This document shows, piece by piece, positions 63,429 to 64,000 of a stretch of 64,000 bases of DNA (position 1 is its first letter; each line of letters begins with the position of its first letter). The notes below the pieces were generated by a model, which was not told the origin of the DNA, did not search any database, and was given only the letters and a program-made list of their open reading frames with translations. The stretch is from Puccinellia tenuiflora (Eukaryota > Streptophyta > Magnoliopsida > Poales > Poaceae). The DNA lies in NCBI GenBank assembly GCA_012064385.1, contig QRDG01002502.1, positions 284,512 through 348,511 of the forward strand, in the 5' to 3' direction. The translations under genes and the position numbers were made by a program.

Positions 63429-64000
63429 ACCTCCAACGCCAGTTGTGTACGGTAATACGAGTTTTATTGAGAGAGCACAAGCGAGATGTTGGAGGGTTTT
63501 GGGGCGTTTTTTCTGCAAGTTTGTGTTTTTTTCTAGGATTTTCTTGATGTTCCTTACGTGCTTTCCAAATTGTAAAAAGTGTGTGCATCTTTTGTTGCAA
63601 AATCGCACACCATATGTTGCATGGTTCATTGGAAATTTTGTGTGTTTTCTTGAACGTTATGAGCGTGCTTTTAAAAATGATGCAAACACATGATTTTTTT
63701 CATTGTAAGTTTTTGTTGTTGGAATATGTGATGATTTTTATTGTAAATAGATCAGCAACAAAATATTTGTTGCTTACCAACTTTTTAATTGTTTTAAACA
63801 CATGCTTTTATCGTGATCGTTCATAATTTTTGTTAATATTGTTGTTGATTTTTGTTGCAAAGCAATCTGCAATAAAAATTTATTGCTTAACCACTTTTTT
63901 GTAGAATTTTTTCGAAATGTTTTGTTGATTTGTGGTAATAGTTTTTTTAAAGGGCTGAGGATTTTTTTATAATACTCGACATTTTATTGCGATATTAGGA
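63429..64000. other. AT-rich sequence with ttgttgcaaa/ttgcaataaaaa words
   Basis: Repeats of 'ttttgttgcaaa', 'gcaataaaaatttattgc' and 'ttgttgattt' recur. Such words are typical of AT-rich transposon interiors. No gene was recognised up to the window edge. Confidence 0.4.

Overview
The window is nuclear DNA of a grass, most likely a Pooideae relative of wheat, barley or oat. It has GC-rich spliced genes scattered through dense transposon sequence, several Stowaway-type MITEs, a BARE/Angela-like Copia LTR, LINEs and a very large-LTR Gypsy element. There is no prokaryotic or organellar gene organisation, and I recognised no tRNA, rRNA or CRISPR array.

Four intact-looking host genes are visible. 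(1) A GT-2-type trihelix transcription factor on + (5646-8426, three exons, 648 aa). (2) A non-RD receptor-like cytoplasmic kinase on + (28133-29357, two exons, 367 aa). (3) A class-3 aldehyde dehydrogenase on - (46925-41205, ten exons, 485 aa) with one GC-AG intron and an RTE-type LINE in its third intron. (4) A secreted leucine-rich-repeat protein on - (60741-59434, single exon). They show no operon-like or pathway relationship.

Layout. 1-5.1 kb holds MITE remnants and a degenerate tandem repeat of about 635 bp units upstream of the trihelix gene. 10.5-25.2 kb is a three-level nest: a small hAT-type element carrying a broken chloroplast EF-Tu fragment is split by a 13.7-kb Gypsy element with 3.8-kb LTRs, whose pol is in turn split by a 1.19-kb solo LTR. 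All three levels have target-site duplications. 25.2-28.1 kb has unassigned repeats and short duplications. 29.4-39.6 kb is a LINE cluster: two degenerate LINEs with nested insertions, and a full LINE ORF2 copy bounded by a perfect 16-bp duplication. An older segmental duplication lies beneath these insertions. 41.2-46.9 kb is ALDH3.

48.8-55.9 kb is a local duplication whose second copy was invaded by two LINEs, one apparently inserted into the poly(A) tail of the other. 56.5-58.35 kb is the 3' part of a Copia element. 58.35-63.43 kb has two copies of an unassigned ~0.8-kb element full of GTACAGAGTAC-like repeats and ending in a strong palindrome. They bracket the LRR gene and a retroposon that has its own target-site duplication.

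The strongest observations are the pack-hAT with an EF-Tu fragment, the fully datable insertion nest, the paired repeat elements around the LRR gene, the GC-AG intron in ALDH3, and LINE copies with intact duplications but specific lesions. Exon boundaries come from splice signals and frame consistency; no transcript evidence was available.
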